From NCBI RefSeq assembly GCF_019880635.1, contig NZ_JAINVX010000002.1, positions 186,001-250,000 of the forward strand: DNA of 64,000 nt. The letters are read 5' to 3'. The stretch's first letter is position 1. Every line of letters begins with the position of its first letter. A model generated the notes under the pieces. The model saw nothing but the letters and a program-made list of their open reading frames with translations. It was not told where the DNA came from and did not search any database. This document shows, piece after piece, positions 1 through 8,195 of this stretch. A program made the position numbers and the translations under genes. Origin of the DNA: Hanstruepera marina. GTDB taxonomy: Bacteria > Bacteroidota > Bacteroidia > Flavobacteriales > Flavobacteriaceae.

Positions 1-458
1 ACATCATTAATTTCCGAAGTCCATCGTGTAAGTGCGTGCTTTAATGTTTCATTTTTAATAAGGTTTAAATCGCCAGAACTTGCTAGATCTATTATAATTG
101 GATCAAAAGAAGCATATGGCATTGTTCTAGCTATATTGTAGTTAATACTATCCTTTTCACGCTGACTAGGATTATCAATAAAATTCAATAATTGTTTAGA
201 GGCTTCCATAAAAATATTTCGCATGGAGATTTTTTGATCCAATTGCTTTAGATTGCTGTTGAAATCTGCTAGTAGTTGTTCTAAAAGAATATCTTCTTGG
301 ATTTTGTTTTTTCTATTTTCATTCCAATTATTAATTTGAAGCGCAATTAATATTCCTATGACTACAAGGATTATTTCACCAATGGCATAGCGCGAATAAG
401 CCATAGCTTTGTTTTCTGAAGCTAGCTTTTTACGGATATTACGGAAAAATTTAATCAT
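1..458 (-). CDS. DUF6090 family membrane protein (3' part beyond window)
   Basis: Not captured whole: about 152 N-terminal codons are visible from the ATG at 458 and the gene runs off the left edge. The visible protein begins MIKFFRNIRKKLASENK and then has a single hydrophobic helix at about residues 26-42 ending in LQINNWNE, the signature start of the DUF6090 family common in Flavobacteriia. The remainder is a charged, probably helical, extracytoplasmic or cytoplasmic domain of unknown function. It is the last of three tandem paralogues transcribed leftward; its start overlaps the previous stop by 8 bases (ATGATTAA), suggesting translational coupling. The family call is from the N-terminal pattern; the function is unknown. 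Confidence 0.85.
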   Translation of the reverse strand, partial: MIKFFRNIRKKLASENKAMAYSRYAIGEIILVVIGILIALQINNWNENRKNKIQEDILLEQLLADFNSNLKQLDQKISMRNIFMEASKQLLNFIDNPSQREKDSINYNIARTMPYASFDPIIIDLASSGDLNLIKNETLKHALTRWTSEIND

Positions 459-1221
459 CTTGTATGTTAGCTTCTATTAATGCAATGGTTTTCTCTAAAA
501 ATTCTAATATATTTTCTTCGTTAATTGTAACAAACGATTGGTTTAAGTAATAATCAAAAAGAGCACCATCAGATTCTATGTTTGTTAGGAATTCAATATA
601 ATTTGATTTGGGCACTTGTCTTGTGTTAACTTTAAAATTTCTAGTATAATCGCTACGATCAATAAATGTGTCTGTATTTCTTAAAGGAATGTATTTATTA
701 ACCAATGGCGAATAATTGTTAATCCAATACTCTCTTCTAATAATAATATCTTCTTTGTAGTCATTTAGTTCCCCTGTCCATTGGTTTAAGGCATATCGTA
801 ATTTGGAATCTCGAATTAATTCTAGATTCCCTGAAGAGTTTAGATCATTAATTACACCTAATCGTGCATCAAATGTTGCGAAATTATAAGCTTGTCCAAA
901 TAAGCTATCCAATGTTCTTGTGTCGAAATCGGAAGAGGTATCAAAATTCAACAGTACTTTTAATGCGTTAATGCAACCAATATTTATTTGATGGTCAAAT
1001 TCTAGCTCATTAATATTTTGCATGAACTCTTCCCTTAAACTTTTTAGGATTTGTTGTTCTCGAGCTTTTTCTTTTTGAGCTTCATTCCAATTATTAATCT
1101 GTAAGGCTAATAATATCCCAATAACTACGAGAATTATTTCTCCAATGGCGTATTTAAAGTATTTGGTTGTTTTGTTTTCACTCATAAGGTTGTATCGTAT
1201 TTTACGGAAGAATTTAATCAT
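451..1221 (-). CDS. DUF6090 family membrane protein
   Basis: A 256-residue protein with an N-terminal basic amphipathic stretch (MIKFFRKIR), one membrane helix at about residues 26-42 (GEIILVVIGILLALQ), the family tag INNWNE, and a roughly 200-residue charged helical region. This is the full-length DUF6090 architecture (about 250 residues). It is the middle gene of a three-gene tandem array of paralogues; both junctions are the 8-base overlap ATGATTAA, where the upstream stop TAA lies inside codons 2-3 of the downstream gene. The function is unknown; one membrane anchor and a soluble domain suggest a bitopic protein that may form hetero-oligomers with its neighbours, which is inference only. 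Confidence 0.88.
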   Translation of the reverse strand: MIKFFRKIRYNLMSENKTTKYFKYAIGEIILVVIGILLALQINNWNEAQKEKAREQQILKSLREEFMQNINELEFDHQINIGCINALKVLLNFDTSSDFDTRTLDSLFGQAYNFATFDARLGVINDLNSSGNLELIRDSKLRYALNQWTGELNDYKEDIIIRREYWINNYSPLVNKYIPLRNTDTFIDRSDYTRNFKVNTRQVPKSNYIEFLTNIESDGALFDYYLNQSFVTINEENILEFLEKTIALIEANIQDD

Positions 1222-2005
1222 AATGTATTTCTGAATCGATATGGCTTAATATTTTTTGAATCCGTTTTCGGAGCACATTGGATTGACTGTTTATAATTTT
1301 GTTATAGAGAATACATGCGCTAGCAGCACTTTGAAATGCTATCCTGTTTTCTTGTAATGTTTTTAACAAATCTGTATCAGTCATTTCAATATCGTAAACC
1401 AGTGACGTATTTTGGTCAAAAGCATGGTCTGGTGTATAGCCATTTTTTAGTAGATAGGATGCCGTATTTCTTGCAAAGTCTTTCGACATAAAAACAGGCA
1501 TTACAAATTGGCTGCGCAACTGCTGCCAACTGGCCTCTAATTCTTGAACTTGATACACATCTGATGTCCAATTGGATAGTAAAATGGTTAAACTGTCGTT
1601 TTGTAGGGTTCTTAATTTTCCAGAAACAATAAGGTCGTTTTCTATTGGATTGAAAGTTGGTTCTTGGGTAAGCCTAAACGCATAGTACAACAAACTGTCT
1701 TTAATATATTTTTCGGGATGGTCAATATAGTTTAGTATTCCAGCGCAAGCCAATGTCATTTTATCGCGCATATAGATTTTTTCGTCTAATTGAACCAAGT
1801 TTTTTTGGTATTCATTTTTTAATTGTTTCAGAATTTTTTGCTCCTCAACTTCAGTTTTTCTAGTTTCATTCCAGTTATTGATCTGTAGCGCAATCAAAAT
1901 CCCAATAACCACAAGTATTATTTCACCAATGGCGTATTTTAGGTATTTGCCTGTTTTGTTTTCTGCAAGAAGGTTTTGCCTTATGCGCCGAAAGAATTTT
2001 AGCAT
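1214..2005 (-). CDS. DUF6090 family membrane protein
   Basis: A 263-residue protein, first gene of the leftward tandem array. It starts MLKFFRRIRQNLLAENKTGKY, followed by one membrane helix at about residues 26-42 and the LQINNWNE family motif, then a charged helical domain. The start at 2005 is the only ATG that retains the conserved MxKFFRxIR start. No clear TAnnTTTG box is visible on the minus strand in the 108 bases upstream. The array probably arose by duplication, but the soluble domains have diverged strongly while the first 47 residues stayed alike, suggesting the anchor region is what is conserved. No function is known. Confidence 0.88.
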   Translation of the reverse strand: MLKFFRRIRQNLLAENKTGKYLKYAIGEIILVVIGILIALQINNWNETRKTEVEEQKILKQLKNEYQKNLVQLDEKIYMRDKMTLACAGILNYIDHPEKYIKDSLLYYAFRLTQEPTFNPIENDLIVSGKLRTLQNDSLTILLSNWTSDVYQVQELEASWQQLRSQFVMPVFMSKDFARNTASYLLKNGYTPDHAFDQNTSLVYDIEMTDTDLLKTLQENRIAFQSAASACILYNKIINSQSNVLRKRIQKILSHIDSEIHYD

Positions 2006-2113
2006 TTACTGGTCGGTTCCAAGTAAATTAAATAGCGTAGTAGTTTTGGTTGGTCATTTTCGATTAGTAATTTAGTAAATTCTTACAAATTATTACCAAT
2101 TACATGCAACTAA

Positions 2114-2491
2114 ATGAAACCTGTTGATGCCTATTTTTTAGAACAGAAAGAACCGTATCAGTCCATTATGTTATATGTTAGGCAGTTAATATTGAAAACG
2201 TTGCCCAATGTTCAAGAGCGGTATAGCTATAAAATTCCATTTTATAACATGGGGAAAAAACCTATGATTTATTTGAATGTTTTAAAAGGAACCGATTTTG
2301 TGGATGTGGCTTTTGTACAAGGCATTTTGTTGGAAAAAGATTTCCCTGAATTGCAAAACTATAACAATAGAAAACAGGTACGCTCTATTCAAATAAAGCA
2401 TATTGAAGATTTGGATGAACAACGATTTGTTACTTTGTTGCATGCAGCAGCCAAACAATTGGAGCAAAGTAAAAAGGCTTGGTTTCTTTAG
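2114..2491 (+). CDS. DUF1801 domain-containing protein
   Basis: A 125-residue cytoplasmic protein. The pattern of an N-terminal helix pair (VDAYFLEQKEPYQSIMLYVRQLI) followed by YSYKIPFYNMGKKPMIYLNVLK matches the DUF1801 (YdhG-like) alpha/beta fold, a small family often found as a single-domain protein in Bacteroidota; its biochemical role is not established. The size is typical. The gene stands alone on the plus strand, between divergent DUF6090 genes and a convergent GNAT gene whose stop codon overlaps its own by four bases (2488-2491), leaving no room for a separate terminator. Confidence 0.8.
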   Translation: MKPVDAYFLEQKEPYQSIMLYVRQLILKTLPNVQERYSYKIPFYNMGKKPMIYLNVLKGTDFVDVAFVQGILLEKDFPELQNYNNRKQVRSIQIKHIEDLDEQRFVTLLHAAAKQLEQSKKAWFL

Positions 2492-2955
2492 AGAGCTTTG
2501 GAAACTATGTAATTTTCAAAAATCACACCCTTGAGAACTTTTTTCTGTTTTTTAACGACATCGTAGTAGTGGTCTTCAAAAAATGGTAACGCCGTAATGC
2601 TAACATCAGATTTGATTTCATCAAAACCATCCATAATGACTTTGGATTCAATTATACGCAGTAATTTCGAAGCAATCCCTTGTCGCTGAAAGTCTTTATG
2701 AACAAACAAACCATCAAAATAATTGCCATTTTTTAAATAGGCAAATCCTACAATAGTGTCTTGGTTTACAGCAACTAAAAAGTATAATTTGTTAATGCGT
2801 TCTTCCCATTTTTGGGTGTCATTGGCACCAGTAGACCAAGTTTGTACCTGCTTCTCTGAGTAATGTTTTGAATTCACCTCACGAACGGTGTCCCGAAAAA
2901 GCATAGTTATCTCTGGAACATCGGCAACAGTGGCTTGACGGATTTCAATATCCAT
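2488..2955 (-). CDS. GNAT family N-acetyltransferase
   Basis: A 155-residue single-domain GNAT protein. The acetyl-CoA pyrophosphate-binding signature R/Q-x-x-G-x-A is seen as FQRQGIASKLL at about residues 91-101, after the beta-strand NYFDGLFVHKDF. The substrate cannot be told from the sequence. The gene lies 9 bases downstream of kdsA on the same strand, so it is very likely co-transcribed; a role in Kdo metabolism is not implied by the family. The 3' end overlaps the convergent DUF1801 gene by four bases. Confidence 0.87.
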   Translation of the reverse strand: MDIEIRQATVADVPEITMLFRDTVREVNSKHYSEKQVQTWSTGANDTQKWEERINKLYFLVAVNQDTIVGFAYLKNGNYFDGLFVHKDFQRQGIASKLLRIIESKVIMDGFDEIKSDVSITALPFFEDHYYDVVKKQKKVLKGVIFENYIVSKAL

Positions 2956-2964
2956 ATCGATAGC

Positions 2965-3786
2965 TTATTTTAAGCTGTTAATGGTTTTTCTAATGGCCAC
3001 AAGGTTTGAAAGTAAGCTTTCCAAATTATCCAAATGTAGCATATTGGCACCATCACTTTTGGCATTGGCTGGGTCAAAATGCGTTTCAATAAATAAACCA
3101 TCTACATTATTAACCACACCAGCACGAGCAATGGTTTCAATCATATCTGGCCTACCACCAGTAACGCCAACCGATTGATTAGGTTGTTGCAATGAATGAG
3201 TAACATCTAAAATAGTTGGTGCATATTGACGCATTGTAGGTATCCCACGGAAATCTACAATCATATCTTGATAGCCAAACATGGTGCCTCTATCAGTTAT
3301 CCAAGCTTTATCGCTACCAGAATCCTTAACTTTCTGAACGGCGTGTTTCATGGCTTCTGGACTCATAAATTGTCCTTTTTTTAAGTTGACAACCTTTCCG
3401 GTTTCTGCAGCAGCTACTACCAAATCAGTTTGACGAACCAGGAAAGCAGGAATTTGGAGTATATCAACATATTCAGCAGCCATTTTTGCATCAGATACTT
3501 CATGAATATCGGTTACCGTTGGGGTTTCAAAAGTTTCAGACACCTTGCGTAGAATTTTTAAAGCTTTTTCATCACCAATACCCGTGAAACTATCAATACG
3601 ACTACGGTTGGCTTTTTTAAAACTACCTTTAAATACGTAAGGGATATGTAAATTGTTGGTTATTGAAATAATCTTTTCAGCAATACGCAGTGCCATGTCT
3701 TCACCTTCTATGGCACAAGGTCCAGCCAACAAGAAAAAATTATCACTATTGGTATGCATTAATTTTGGAACATCATTAAGATTCAT
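2965..3786 (-). CDS. kdsA: 3-deoxy-8-phosphooctulonate synthase (Kdo-8-phosphate synthase)
   Basis: A 273-residue TIM-barrel enzyme that condenses phosphoenolpyruvate with arabinose-5-phosphate to give Kdo-8-P, the precursor of the inner-core LPS sugar. Visible motifs: LAGPCAIEGED at about 20-30, GSFKKANRSR, TDIHEVSDA, the TILDVTHSLQQPN loop, and ETHFDPANAKSDGANML near the end. Cys24 in GPCAIE corresponds to the metal-ligand cysteine of the metal-dependent (class II) enzymes; E. coli has Asn there. Together with the later His, Glu and Asp ligands this predicts a metal-dependent enzyme. The length is normal. A probable promoter box lies 20-27 bases upstream. The GNAT gene follows 9 bases downstream. 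Confidence 0.97.
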   Translation of the reverse strand: MNLNDVPKLMHTNSDNFFLLAGPCAIEGEDMALRIAEKIISITNNLHIPYVFKGSFKKANRSRIDSFTGIGDEKALKILRKVSETFETPTVTDIHEVSDAKMAAEYVDILQIPAFLVRQTDLVVAAAETGKVVNLKKGQFMSPEAMKHAVQKVKDSGSDKAWITDRGTMFGYQDMIVDFRGIPTMRQYAPTILDVTHSLQQPNQSVGVTGGRPDMIETIARAGVVNNVDGLFIETHFDPANAKSDGANMLHLDNLESLLSNLVAIRKTINSLK

Positions 3787-3805
3787 AGCCTAAAAATTTA
3801 AGCCA

Positions 3806-3813
3806 CAAAGATA
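3806..3813 (-). promoter_or_regulatory. probable -7 promoter element of kdsA
   Basis: On the minus strand this reads TATCTTTG, a perfect match to the Bacteroidota -7 consensus TAnnTTTG. The expected start of transcription is about 3799, giving a 12-13 base leader before the kdsA ATG. No convincing -33 TTG is seen at the right spacing, so this is a moderate-strength assignment. Confidence 0.5.
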
Positions 3814-3819
3814 GTTAAA

Positions 3820-4179
3820 TTAAAATGCTTTTTTTAGACTGTTTCTAATCATCCATAACGCCATTAAAAAATTGGTGAATACAAAAATGCCACCATAAAT
3901 AATAAAGGTTTTGGTTGAAGCTGAAATATCAACAATATTGAATAAGTCTGATAAATAAGCTAGAATAAGATAAGATGACAAACAAACAAAGACGATTCCC
4001 AACGAAAAGTTAAGCTGTTTATTGGGTTTTATCAATTGCCAAAGAAATGGGATGCCAAATAATAAAATGGGGTAAGCTGTTAAGCCTTCGCTTCTATTTA
4101 CATTGGTAAACCAATAGGCTATTACAGCAATATAATATAGATAAGGGATAAATTTAGAGTATTTACTAATCAGTTTCAT
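3820..4179 (-). CDS. small multi-pass membrane protein, function unknown
   Basis: A 119-residue very hydrophobic protein with about four predicted membrane helices (YLYYIAVIAYWF, AYPILLFGIPFLWQLI, LGIVFVCLSSYLILAYL, TFIIYGGIFVFTNFLMALW) and a lysine-rich C-terminus. I chose the ATG at 4179 (MKLISKYSKF, positive-inside start); an in-frame ATG at 4215 would add 12 residues without signal-like character. I do not recognise the family. It lies upstream of kdsA on the same strand, but a promoter box in between suggests kdsA can be expressed separately. Confidence 0.6.
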   Translation of the reverse strand: MKLISKYSKFIPYLYYIAVIAYWFTNVNRSEGLTAYPILLFGIPFLWQLIKPNKQLNFSLGIVFVCLSSYLILAYLSDLFNIVDISASTKTFIIYGGIFVFTNFLMALWMIRNSLKKAF

Positions 4180-4366
4180 TGTGCTCAATTTAAAGGTTAA
4201 ACATGTATTAAACATGAGTAAAAGGCCTTTGGTGGTTATGAGCTGGTTAGTAATGGCTATTTACTATTAATCAATTACTTAACGAAATATACTTATAAAT
4301 CGTATAAAAGGAATATCTTATAACATATAATTAACTATAATTTAGTGTAATTGTTAAAATATAACG

Positions 4367-4374
4367 TACCTTTG
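4367..4374 (+). promoter_or_regulatory. probable -7 promoter element of typA
   Basis: TACCTTTG matches the Bacteroidota -7 consensus TAnnTTTG. The predicted start is near 4381, leaving a leader of about 17 bases to the typA ATG. A TTG occurs at 4351-4353, but only 13 bases away instead of the usual 17-23, so the -33 element is uncertain. Confidence 0.55.
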
Positions 4375-4397
4375 CGCGCTTAAAATACGGCATCATT

Positions 4398-6197
4398 ATG
4401 GCTAAAATTAAAAACATTGCAATTATTGCACACGTTGACCATGGTAAAACCACTTTGGTTGATAAAATTATGTACCATTGTCAGTTGTTCCGCGAGAACG
4501 AAAATACTGGTGACTTAATTCTTGATAATAACGATTTAGAACGTGAGAGAGGAATAACAATTACCTCAAAAAACGTTTCAGTAATTTATAAAGACACTAA
4601 AATTAATATCATTGATACACCTGGTCACGCCGATTTTGGTGGTGAGGTTGAGCGTGTGTTGAATATGGCAGATGGCGTATTGCTATTGGTTGATGCTTTT
4701 GAAGGTCCTATGCCTCAAACCCGTTTTGTGTTGCAAAAAGCTATTGATTTAGGCTTAAAACCTTGCGTAGTTGTCAATAAAGTTGATAAAGAAAATTGTA
4801 CGCCAGATGAAGTACATGAAAAGGTGTTTGATTTAATGTTTGAGCTAGGAGCAGAGGAGTGGCAATTAGATTTTCCTACGGTCTATGGTTCAGCTAAAAA
4901 CAATTGGATGAGTGAAGATTGGCAAAAGCCAACCGAGAATATCGAACCGTTGTTAGATATGGTCATCAACCATATTCCAGAACCAAAAATTGAAGAAGGG
5001 ACTACACAGATGCTAATCACATCGTTAGATTTCTCATCATTTACAGGTCGTATTGCTATTGGACGTTTGACACGTGGTGAATTGAAAGTAAACCAAAATA
5101 TTTCTTTGGTAAAGCGTGATGGAAGCGTTGTAAAGTCGAAAATTAAGGAGCTACACACCTTTGAAGGATTAGGTCGCAAAAAGGTTGAAGAAGTTAAAGC
5201 AGGAGATATCTGTGCAATTGTTGGTTTAGAAGGTTTTGAAATTGGTGATACGGTTGCCGATTGGGAAAACCCAGAAGGATTAAAAACCATTGCCATTGAT
5301 GAACCAACCATGAGTATGTTGTTTACCATTAACGATTCGCCTTTCTTTGGAAAAGATGGGAAATATGTAACGTCAAGACACATTAAAGAACGTTTAACCA
5401 AGGAGTTGGAAAAGAATTTAGCGCTTCGTGTTGAAGAAACGGATAGTGCTGATAAATTTATGGTCTTTGGTCGTGGTGTTCTTCATTTATCGGTGTTGAT
5501 TGAAACTATGCGTCGTGAAGGTTATGAATTACAAATTGGTCAGCCACAAGTAATTATTAAAGAAATTGATGGTGTAAAATGCGAACCTGTTGAAGAGATG
5601 ACTATTGATTTGCCAGAGGAAGTTTCAGGTAAAGCTATAGAAATGGTAACCATGCGTAAAGGAGAAATGTTGAGTATGGAAGCCAAAGGAGATCGAATGG
5701 TTTGTGAATTTATTGTGCCTTCAAGGGGTATCATTGGTTTGCGTAACCAACTATTAACAGCTACTGCAGGTGAGGCTATTATGGCGCATCGTTTTAAAGA
5801 ATATCAACCCTTAAAAGGTGGTATTCCTGAACGTCAAAACGGATCGTTGGTATCTATGGAAAAAGGTCAGGCTATTCCGTATTCTATTGATAAATTGCAG
5901 GAACGTGGTAAGTTTTTTGTTGATCCAGGTGAAGACATTTATGAAGGCCAAGTAATTGGTGAAAACTCACGAGGTGATGATATGGTTGTCAATGTTACCA
6001 AAACAAAAAAATTAAGTAACGTGCGTTCTGCAGGTGCTGATGATAAAGCTAAAATTGTACCTGCAATTAAGTTTTCGTTGGAGGAAGCATTGGAATATAT
6101 ACAAAAGGATGAATATGTAGAAGTGACACCAAAACATTTACGATTGCGTAAAATTTTATTGACCGAAGTTGAGCGAAAGCGTAATAAAAATATCTAA
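4398..6197 (+). CDS. typA: translational GTPase TypA/BipA
   Basis: A 599-residue ribosome-associated GTPase of the EF-G-like superfamily, involved in ribosome assembly and stress or cold adaptation. The G-domain motifs are complete: AHVDHGKTT (about 11-19), RGITI (about 51-55), DTPGHADF (about 73-80), NKVDK (about 127-131) and a SAK element. They are followed by domain II, EF-G-like domains III and V, and the BipA-specific C-terminal domain (GQVIGENSRGDDMVVN, then TKKLSNVRSAG). The length is typical. It is monocistronic in appearance, with its own promoter; the next gene starts 35 bases later and belongs functionally to the polysaccharide region. Confidence 0.97.
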   Translation: MAKIKNIAIIAHVDHGKTTLVDKIMYHCQLFRENENTGDLILDNNDLERERGITITSKNVSVIYKDTKINIIDTPGHADFGGEVERVLNMADGVLLLVDAFEGPMPQTRFVLQKAIDLGLKPCVVVNKVDKENCTPDEVHEKVFDLMFELGAEEWQLDFPTVYGSAKNNWMSEDWQKPTENIEPLLDMVINHIPEPKIEEGTTQMLITSLDFSSFTGRIAIGRLTRGELKVNQNISLVKRDGSVVKSKIKELHTFEGLGRKKVEEVKAGDICAIVGLEGFEIGDTVADWENPEGLKTIAIDEPTMSMLFTINDSPFFGKDGKYVTSRHIKERLTKELEKNLALRVEETDSADKFMVFGRGVLHLSVLIETMRREGYELQIGQPQVIIKEIDGVKCEPVEEMTIDLPEEVSGKAIEMVTMRKGEMLSMEAKGDRMVCEFIVPSRGIIGLRNQLLTATAGEAIMAHRFKEYQPLKGGIPERQNGSLVSMEKGQAIPYSIDKLQERGKFFVDPGEDIYEGQVIGENSRGDDMVVNVTKTKKLSNVRSAGADDKAKIVPAIKFSLEEALEYIQKDEYVEVTPKHLRLRKILLTEVERKRNKNI

Positions 6198-6232
6198 ATA
6201 CTTAAGTTTCGAAAACGTCATATATTCGTAAA

Positions 6233-6787
6233 GTGAAGTTTTTAGATCGAGTTTTAAGAAATTGGCGTGTTCGAAAATGCTTGCCTTATATTAATTCAAA
6301 CGATAAAGTTTTAGATATAGGCTGTTTTGATGGTTATTTGTTTAAAGAACTGGTTGGAAAGCCTATTAAGAACAGTATTGGGATTGATCCATTGATAGAG
6401 AAAACTATTCAGGAAGGTAATTATATTTTAATTAAAGGTAAATTTCCCTCCGATTTACCAAAAAATGAGCGGTTTGATTGCATTACAATGCTTGCAGTAT
6501 TGGAGCATTTGCCTCAAGCTGTTCAAAATAAAATTAGTGGTGACTTCTATAATTATCTAAATTCAAAAGGACGGATAATAATTACAGTGCCTTCTCCTTT
6601 TGTAGATAAAATTCTTTGGGTACTATCTAAATTGAGATTGATTGATGGTATGTCTTTAGAAGAACATTATGGTTTTGAAGTAAAACAGGTGCCTGAAATT
6701 TTTGATTCTACAAGATATAAGCTTTTAAAGCATAAAAAATTTCAATTGGGATTAAATAATCTATTTGTTTTCGAGAGAAAAAATTAA
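6233..6787 (+). CDS. class I SAM-dependent methyltransferase
   Basis: A 184-residue cytoplasmic methyltransferase. Motif I is VLDIGCFDGYLF at about residues 26-37, the acidic strand is GIDPLIE, and the post-I region contains LAVLEHLP, all typical of small-molecule methyltransferases. The start is the GTG at 6233 (MKFLDRVLRNW); no in-frame ATG lies upstream close by. It opens the polysaccharide region and is followed 14 bases later by a small membrane protein gene. It could methylate a sugar, a lipid or another metabolite; the sequence does not decide. Confidence 0.82.
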   Translation: MKFLDRVLRNWRVRKCLPYINSNDKVLDIGCFDGYLFKELVGKPIKNSIGIDPLIEKTIQEGNYILIKGKFPSDLPKNERFDCITMLAVLEHLPQAVQNKISGDFYNYLNSKGRIIITVPSPFVDKILWVLSKLRLIDGMSLEEHYGFEVKQVPEIFDSTRYKLLKHKKFQLGLNNLFVFERKN

Positions 6788-6801
6788 ATCTATTCATAAA
6801 A

Positions 6802-7044
6802 ATGGAAATATTTGAAATTACAGGAGTAGAGTTAGTTGGATATTCGGCTTCGCTTATGGTATTACTGTCTTTTACAATGAAAGATGTAAAAAAGCTTCGT
6901 TTGGTAAATATAATAGGTTGTTTGTTGTTTATTATTTATGGTTTTTTGATGCCAACATTGCGTGTTGGACTGCCTATAATTATTGCCAACTTTGCCATAT
7001 GTATGGTGAATTGCTATTATCTTTTGAAGGTAAAAAGGGTCTAA
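6802..7044 (+). CDS. small three-helix membrane protein (YgjV/SemiSWEET-like)
   Basis: An 80-residue protein with three predicted membrane helices: about 8-25 (GVELVGYSASLMVLLSFT), 33-50 (LVNIIGCLLFIIYGFLM) and 56-75. The size and three-helix layout, with a polar MKDVKKLR loop after helix 1, resemble a half-size PQ-loop or YgjV-like protein such as SemiSWEET, which dimerises to form a transporter. The assignment is by architecture, not a firm motif match. It sits 14 bases after a methyltransferase gene; its stop overlaps the stop of the convergent GT2 gene by four bases. Confidence 0.6.
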   Translation: MEIFEITGVELVGYSASLMVLLSFTMKDVKKLRLVNIIGCLLFIIYGFLMPTLRVGLPIIIANFAICMVNCYYLLKVKRV

Positions 7045-8195
7045 TTATTCTTTAACCCAAGAATACTAAAAAACAAACTAAATAATATTGCCTGGATTCC
7101 AAGTTGTAATGCTATTACTGCTGGTATAACAATTTTTAAAGTTGTATTTGTATTCAGTGCACCGAAGTCTTTACCCTCCCATATTAGAACTCCTTTAATA
7201 CTTAAGAGAATGCCGCAAACAAGCAATGAAAAACCAACTATTAAACCTTTTTCAAGATTTATATATTTGAAAATTTTAGAATATCTTTTTGATTTAGGGA
7301 GGAGTCCGTTTTCAACGGCAAAAATTTTTGTTAGCCCGAAAAAAATAACAAATTGTAGCCCAATTAGTAAAAAAGTAGAAGTATAAAGTAAGGTGTGGAT
7401 GTCAAGAGTGAATTTTTTAAACTCTAAAGGGTTGAAAATTAATATTGTAGATAAGATGAAGCCAATTATTACAAGTATAATACCTGGGTATAGAAACAAC
7501 CAATTTGGAGCATAGAGCATTAAAAAACGCAAATGCCTCCAACCATCACTCCAAGTATTTAAGTGTGGCTTACGAGTTCTTCCATCAGGCTTTAGTGTTG
7601 TAGGGACTTCTGTTATTGAAAGATTATTAAGTTTGGCCTTCACAATCATTTCAGAAGCAAATTCCATTCCTGTTGTTTTTAAATCCATTTTAGCATAGGC
7701 TTCTTTAGAAAAACCACGGAGCCCACAATGAAAATCTCCGATATTTGTCTTGTAAAAAAGGCGTCCTAAAAAGGATAATACTGGATTTCCTAAATATTTA
7801 TGAAGGAATGGCATAGCTCCTTTTTCTATGCCTCCTTTAAACCGATTTCCCATTACTAAATCAAAACCATTTCGGAGCTGTTCTAAAAACGGTTGTAATT
7901 TTTCAAAGTCATAGCTGTCATCAGCATCAGCCATAATGATATAGGTGCCCGAAGCCACTTCAATACCACCTCGTAAAGCATTTCCGTAACCTTTGTTTTT
8001 TACATTAATAACTTTGGCTTGTAATTTTTCAGCGATTTTTTGAGAACCATCAACACTTCCATTGTCTGCGACAATAACTTCTCCAACAACGTTATGTTTG
8101 TTTAAAAAACTGAACGATTTTCTAATACATGTTTGTAAGGTTTCAGCTTCATCTAAACAAGGCATTACAATAGATAATTCAAGTTTGTTTCTCAT
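7041..8195 (-). CDS. GT2 glycosyltransferase with C-terminal membrane helices (polyprenyl-phosphate sugar synthase type)
   Basis: A 384-residue protein. The N-terminal ~220 residues are a GT-A fold GT2 domain: SIVMPCLDEAETL, VIVADNGSVDGS, NKGYGNALRGG, and the metal-binding ADADDSYDF, as in DPM1-type enzymes that transfer a sugar from a nucleotide donor to a polyprenyl phosphate. The C-terminal part has about four membrane helices, as in GtrB-like proteins. Its start overlaps the 3' end of the upstream membrane gene by 17 bases, so the two are probably translated together: a lipid-linked donor synthase with a GT-C-like user. Confidence 0.85.
   Translation of the reverse strand: MRNKLELSIVMPCLDEAETLQTCIRKSFSFLNKHNVVGEVIVADNGSVDGSQKIAEKLQAKVINVKNKGYGNALRGGIEVASGTYIIMADADDSYDFEKLQPFLEQLRNGFDLVMGNRFKGGIEKGAMPFLHKYLGNPVLSFLGRLFYKTNIGDFHCGLRGFSKEAYAKMDLKTTGMEFASEMIVKAKLNNLSITEVPTTLKPDGRTRKPHLNTWSDGWRHLRFLMLYAPNWLFLYPGIILVIIGFILSTILIFNPLEFKKFTLDIHTLLYTSTFLLIGLQFVIFFGLTKIFAVENGLLPKSKRYSKIFKYINLEKGLIVGFSLLVCGILLSIKGVLIWEGKDFGALNTNTTLKIVIPAVIALQLGIQAILFSLFFSILGLKNN

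Noticed and set aside
1878-2075. Plus-strand frame of 65 codons opposite the start of the first DUF6090 gene
   Set aside because: Antisense to a conserved N-terminal coding region and without any domain.
4883-5401. Minus-strand frame of 172 codons inside typA
   Set aside because: Fully inside a certain gene, with low-complexity serine/proline-rich translation typical of antisense frames.
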